Assembly (NCBI GenBank): GCA_016788685.1
Contig: JAEUSS010000347.1
Location: 1 to 8,692 of the forward strand
Direction: 5' to 3'
DNA from: Prolixibacteraceae bacterium
GTDB taxonomy: Bacteria > Bacteroidota > Bacteroidia > Bacteroidales > Prolixibacteraceae
Length of the DNA stretch: 8,692 bases
Below the pieces are notes generated by a model. The model was not told the DNA's origin and searched no databases. It was given only the letters and a program-made list of their open reading frames with translations. Below, piece by piece: positions 7,707 through 8,692 of the stretch. Position 1 is the first letter of the stretch; every line of letters begins with the position of its first letter. The position numbers and the translations under genes were made by a program.

Positions 7707-8456
7707 ATGAGACGATTATTCAATACAATACTGGCAATCTTGTTCACCGCGACAGTTTTCGCGCAAGGAGATTTGCTTCAGAAAGCAAACGAGCATTACA
7801 CCAAAGAAGAATTCAATAAAGCTATCGACCTGTACAACCAGATTCTGATGAGCAATATGGAATCGCCCGAAGTATATTTTAATCTGGGCAATGCCTATTA
7901 CAAAACCAACCAGTACACCCTTTCAATCCTGAATTATGAACGGGCTAAACTGCTGGCTCCTGATGATGAAGACATCGACTTTAACCTTCAGGTGGCCAAT
8001 CAGAAAGTCGTTGACTCCATTCAGGAACTACCCGGGATATTTATTGTACGTTGGTGGAACTCACTGGTCAACAGCCAGACGACCGATACCTGGGCTGTAA
8101 TGAGCATCTTCGGCTTCATTCTGTTTCTGGTCATGATGGGCTTCTATTTCTTTGCCAAATCGGTCGATGTCAAACGAATTACGTTCTGGTCGGGCTGTTT
8201 TCTGATTTTGTTTACCATATTCACGTGGTCGTTTGCAGCAAAACAAAAAAGCAGGCTGGTTAATCACACCTATGCCATTGTCATGCAGCCCACCGTTACC
8301 GTTAAAAGTTCCCCTTCTGAAAAAGGAACCAATCTGTTTGTCATTCACGAAGGCTTAAAAGTAAAAATTACCGACAAACTGGGCGATTGGGTCGAAATCA
8401 GGCTGGCCGACGGAAATAAAGGCTGGCTGCAAAGTGAATCCATCGAACGGATTTAA
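7707..8456 (+). CDS. batE: BatE, TPR and SH3-like membrane protein
   Basis: A 249-residue protein. It has a signal peptide (1-19, cleaved at VFA|QG), two or more TPR-like repeats (about 21-98; VYFNLGNAYYKTNQYTLSI is the clearest), two membrane helices (about 129-149 and 157-176) with the short basic loop KSVDVKR between them, and a C-terminal SH3-like domain (about 186-249) with the typical pattern VTVKSSPSEKG...GDWVEIRLADGNKGWL. If the signal peptide is cleaved, the TPRs and the SH3-like domain both face the periplasm and only the hairpin loop is cytoplasmic; basic residues after the second helix (KQKSR) make this less than certain. Bacterial SH3-like domains often bind peptidoglycan or peptides. 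This is the last gene before a strong terminator and so probably the end of the operon. Confidence 0.93.
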   Translation: MRRLFNTILAILFTATVFAQGDLLQKANEHYTKEEFNKAIDLYNQILMSNMESPEVYFNLGNAYYKTNQYTLSILNYERAKLLAPDDEDIDFNLQVANQKVVDSIQELPGIFIVRWWNSLVNSQTTDTWAVMSIFGFILFLVMMGFYFFAKSVDVKRITFWSGCFLILFTIFTWSFAAKQKSRLVNHTYAIVMQPTVTVKSSPSEKGTNLFVIHEGLKVKITDKLGDWVEIRLADGNKGWLQSESIERI

Positions 8457-8478
8457 GAAATTATCATTACTTTTTATA

Positions 8479-8516
8479 AAAATGCCAGTCTGATCTCTGA
8501 ATCATACTGGCATTTT
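8479..8516 (+). terminator. Strong intrinsic terminator after batE, possibly bidirectional
   Basis: The arms 8479-8489 (AAAATGCCAGT) and 8506-8516 (ACTGGCATTTT) are perfect 11-bp inverted repeats. Inside, TGAT (8491-8494) can pair with ATCA (8501-8504) across one mismatch, leaving a 6-nt loop. The 3' arm ends in TTTT and is followed by ACTTTATTTT, and the 5' arm begins with an A-run, so it could work on both strands. It lies 22 nt after the batE stop, and it separates the bat operon from fabI. Confidence 0.9.
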
Positions 8517-8531
8517 ACTTTATTTTGCGAC

Positions 8532-8557
8532 CCGTTTTCAACCATTTGCAAAAACGG
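8532..8557 (+). promoter_or_regulatory. Second hairpin in the fabI leader with a competing fold
   Basis: CCGTTTT (8532-8538) pairs perfectly with AAAACGG (8551-8557) across a 12-nt loop. An overlapping pair, CAACC (8539-8543) with GGTTG (8556-8560), is mutually exclusive with it. It sits 27 nt before the fabI start in the only non-coding gap likely to hold the fabI promoter. Sequence such as TATTTTG (8521-8527) is close to, but not equal to, the Bacteroidota -7 box TAnnTTTG, so I do not assign a promoter. The hairpin might be an operator, an attenuator or a secondary terminator. Confidence 0.35.
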
Positions 8558-8584
8558 TTGTTATCTATTCATAAATTTTTAACT

Positions 8585-8692
8585 ATGGCTTATAATTTAC
8601 TGAAAGGCAAAAGAGGAATTATTTTTGGCGCATTGAATGCAGATTCAATCGCATGGAAAGTCGCTCAAAGAGCATTCGAAGAAGGTGCTACG
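8585..8692 (+). CDS. fabI: Enoyl-[acyl-carrier-protein] reductase (NADH), N-terminal fragment
   Basis: The first 36 codons run off the window end. The peptide begins MAYNLLKGKRGIIFGALNAD and continues SIAWKVAQRAFEEGAT. The glycine-rich nucleotide-binding start of the SDR fold is visible as GIIFGALN (11-18), followed by SIAW (21-24), the counterpart of the SIAYGIA region of E. coli FabI. FabI catalyses the last reduction of each cycle of type II fatty-acid synthesis in the cytoplasm. The catalytic Tyr/Lys lie beyond the window. The start is chosen because it gives the family's usual N-terminus. It lies after a terminator, so it is likely an independent transcription unit and not functionally part of the bat operon. 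Confidence 0.9.
   Translation, partial: MAYNLLKGKRGIIFGALNADSIAWKVAQRAFEEGAT

Noticed and set aside
1..8692. CRISPR arrays, tRNA or rRNA genes, insertion sequences, attachment sites
   Set aside because: None was seen. There are no regularly spaced direct repeats, no transposase or integrase, and coding sequence fills almost the whole window.

Overview
The window carries a nearly complete Bat (Bacteroides aerotolerance) / MoxR-VWA operon of a Bacteroidota bacterium. All genes are on the + strand. A 5'-truncated MoxR AAA+ ATPase is followed by a soluble DUF58 protein, a BatD-like membrane protein, BatA, BatB, BatC, BatD and BatE. After a strong intrinsic terminator comes the first 36 codons of an enoyl-ACP reductase (fabI). 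The batABCDE order, signal peptides ending in A|Q, the near absence of Shine-Dalgarno sequences, and the FabI N-terminus all point to Bacteroidota. Base composition and dispersed-looking intergenic palindromes would suit a Bacteroidales/Marinilabiliales-type genome, but that finer placement is inference.

Layout: 1-873 moxR (5' end missing); 874-949 a spacer holding a 54-nt imperfect palindrome; 950-1822 DUF58; 1839-2837 a signal peptide, beta-rich domain, one membrane segment and a cytoplasmic helical tail; 2848-3843 batA; an 83-nt spacer; 3927-4961 batB; 4969-5727 batC; a spacer of about 75-125 nt, depending on the batD start; 5853-7685 batD; 7707-8456 batE; 8457-8584 terminator, second hairpin and fabI leader; 8585 onward fabI. 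Spacers of 7-21 nt between most genes, and no convincing internal terminator, support one transcript from moxR to batE.

How the parts fit: predicted topology divides the system across the inner membrane. MoxR (ATPase), DUF58 (a VWA-like fold with an intact metal site) and the C-terminal helical tails of BatD and the BatD-like protein are on the cytoplasmic side. The VWA domains of BatA and BatB, the TPRs of BatC and BatE, the beta-rich ectodomains of BatD and the BatD-like protein, and the SH3-like domain of BatE are predicted to be periplasmic. MoxR-VWA partners are regarded as chaperone or remodelling systems. The bat genes were named for an aerotolerance phenotype in Bacteroides fragilis, but the molecular substrate remains unclear.

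I found no wholly new system. The most useful leads are a helical tail module shared by two membrane proteins of the operon, the two-sided architecture, an imperfect palindrome between moxR and DUF58 that looks like a dispersed repeat, a DQNK-repeat linker in BatC, and two competing hairpins in the fabI leader.
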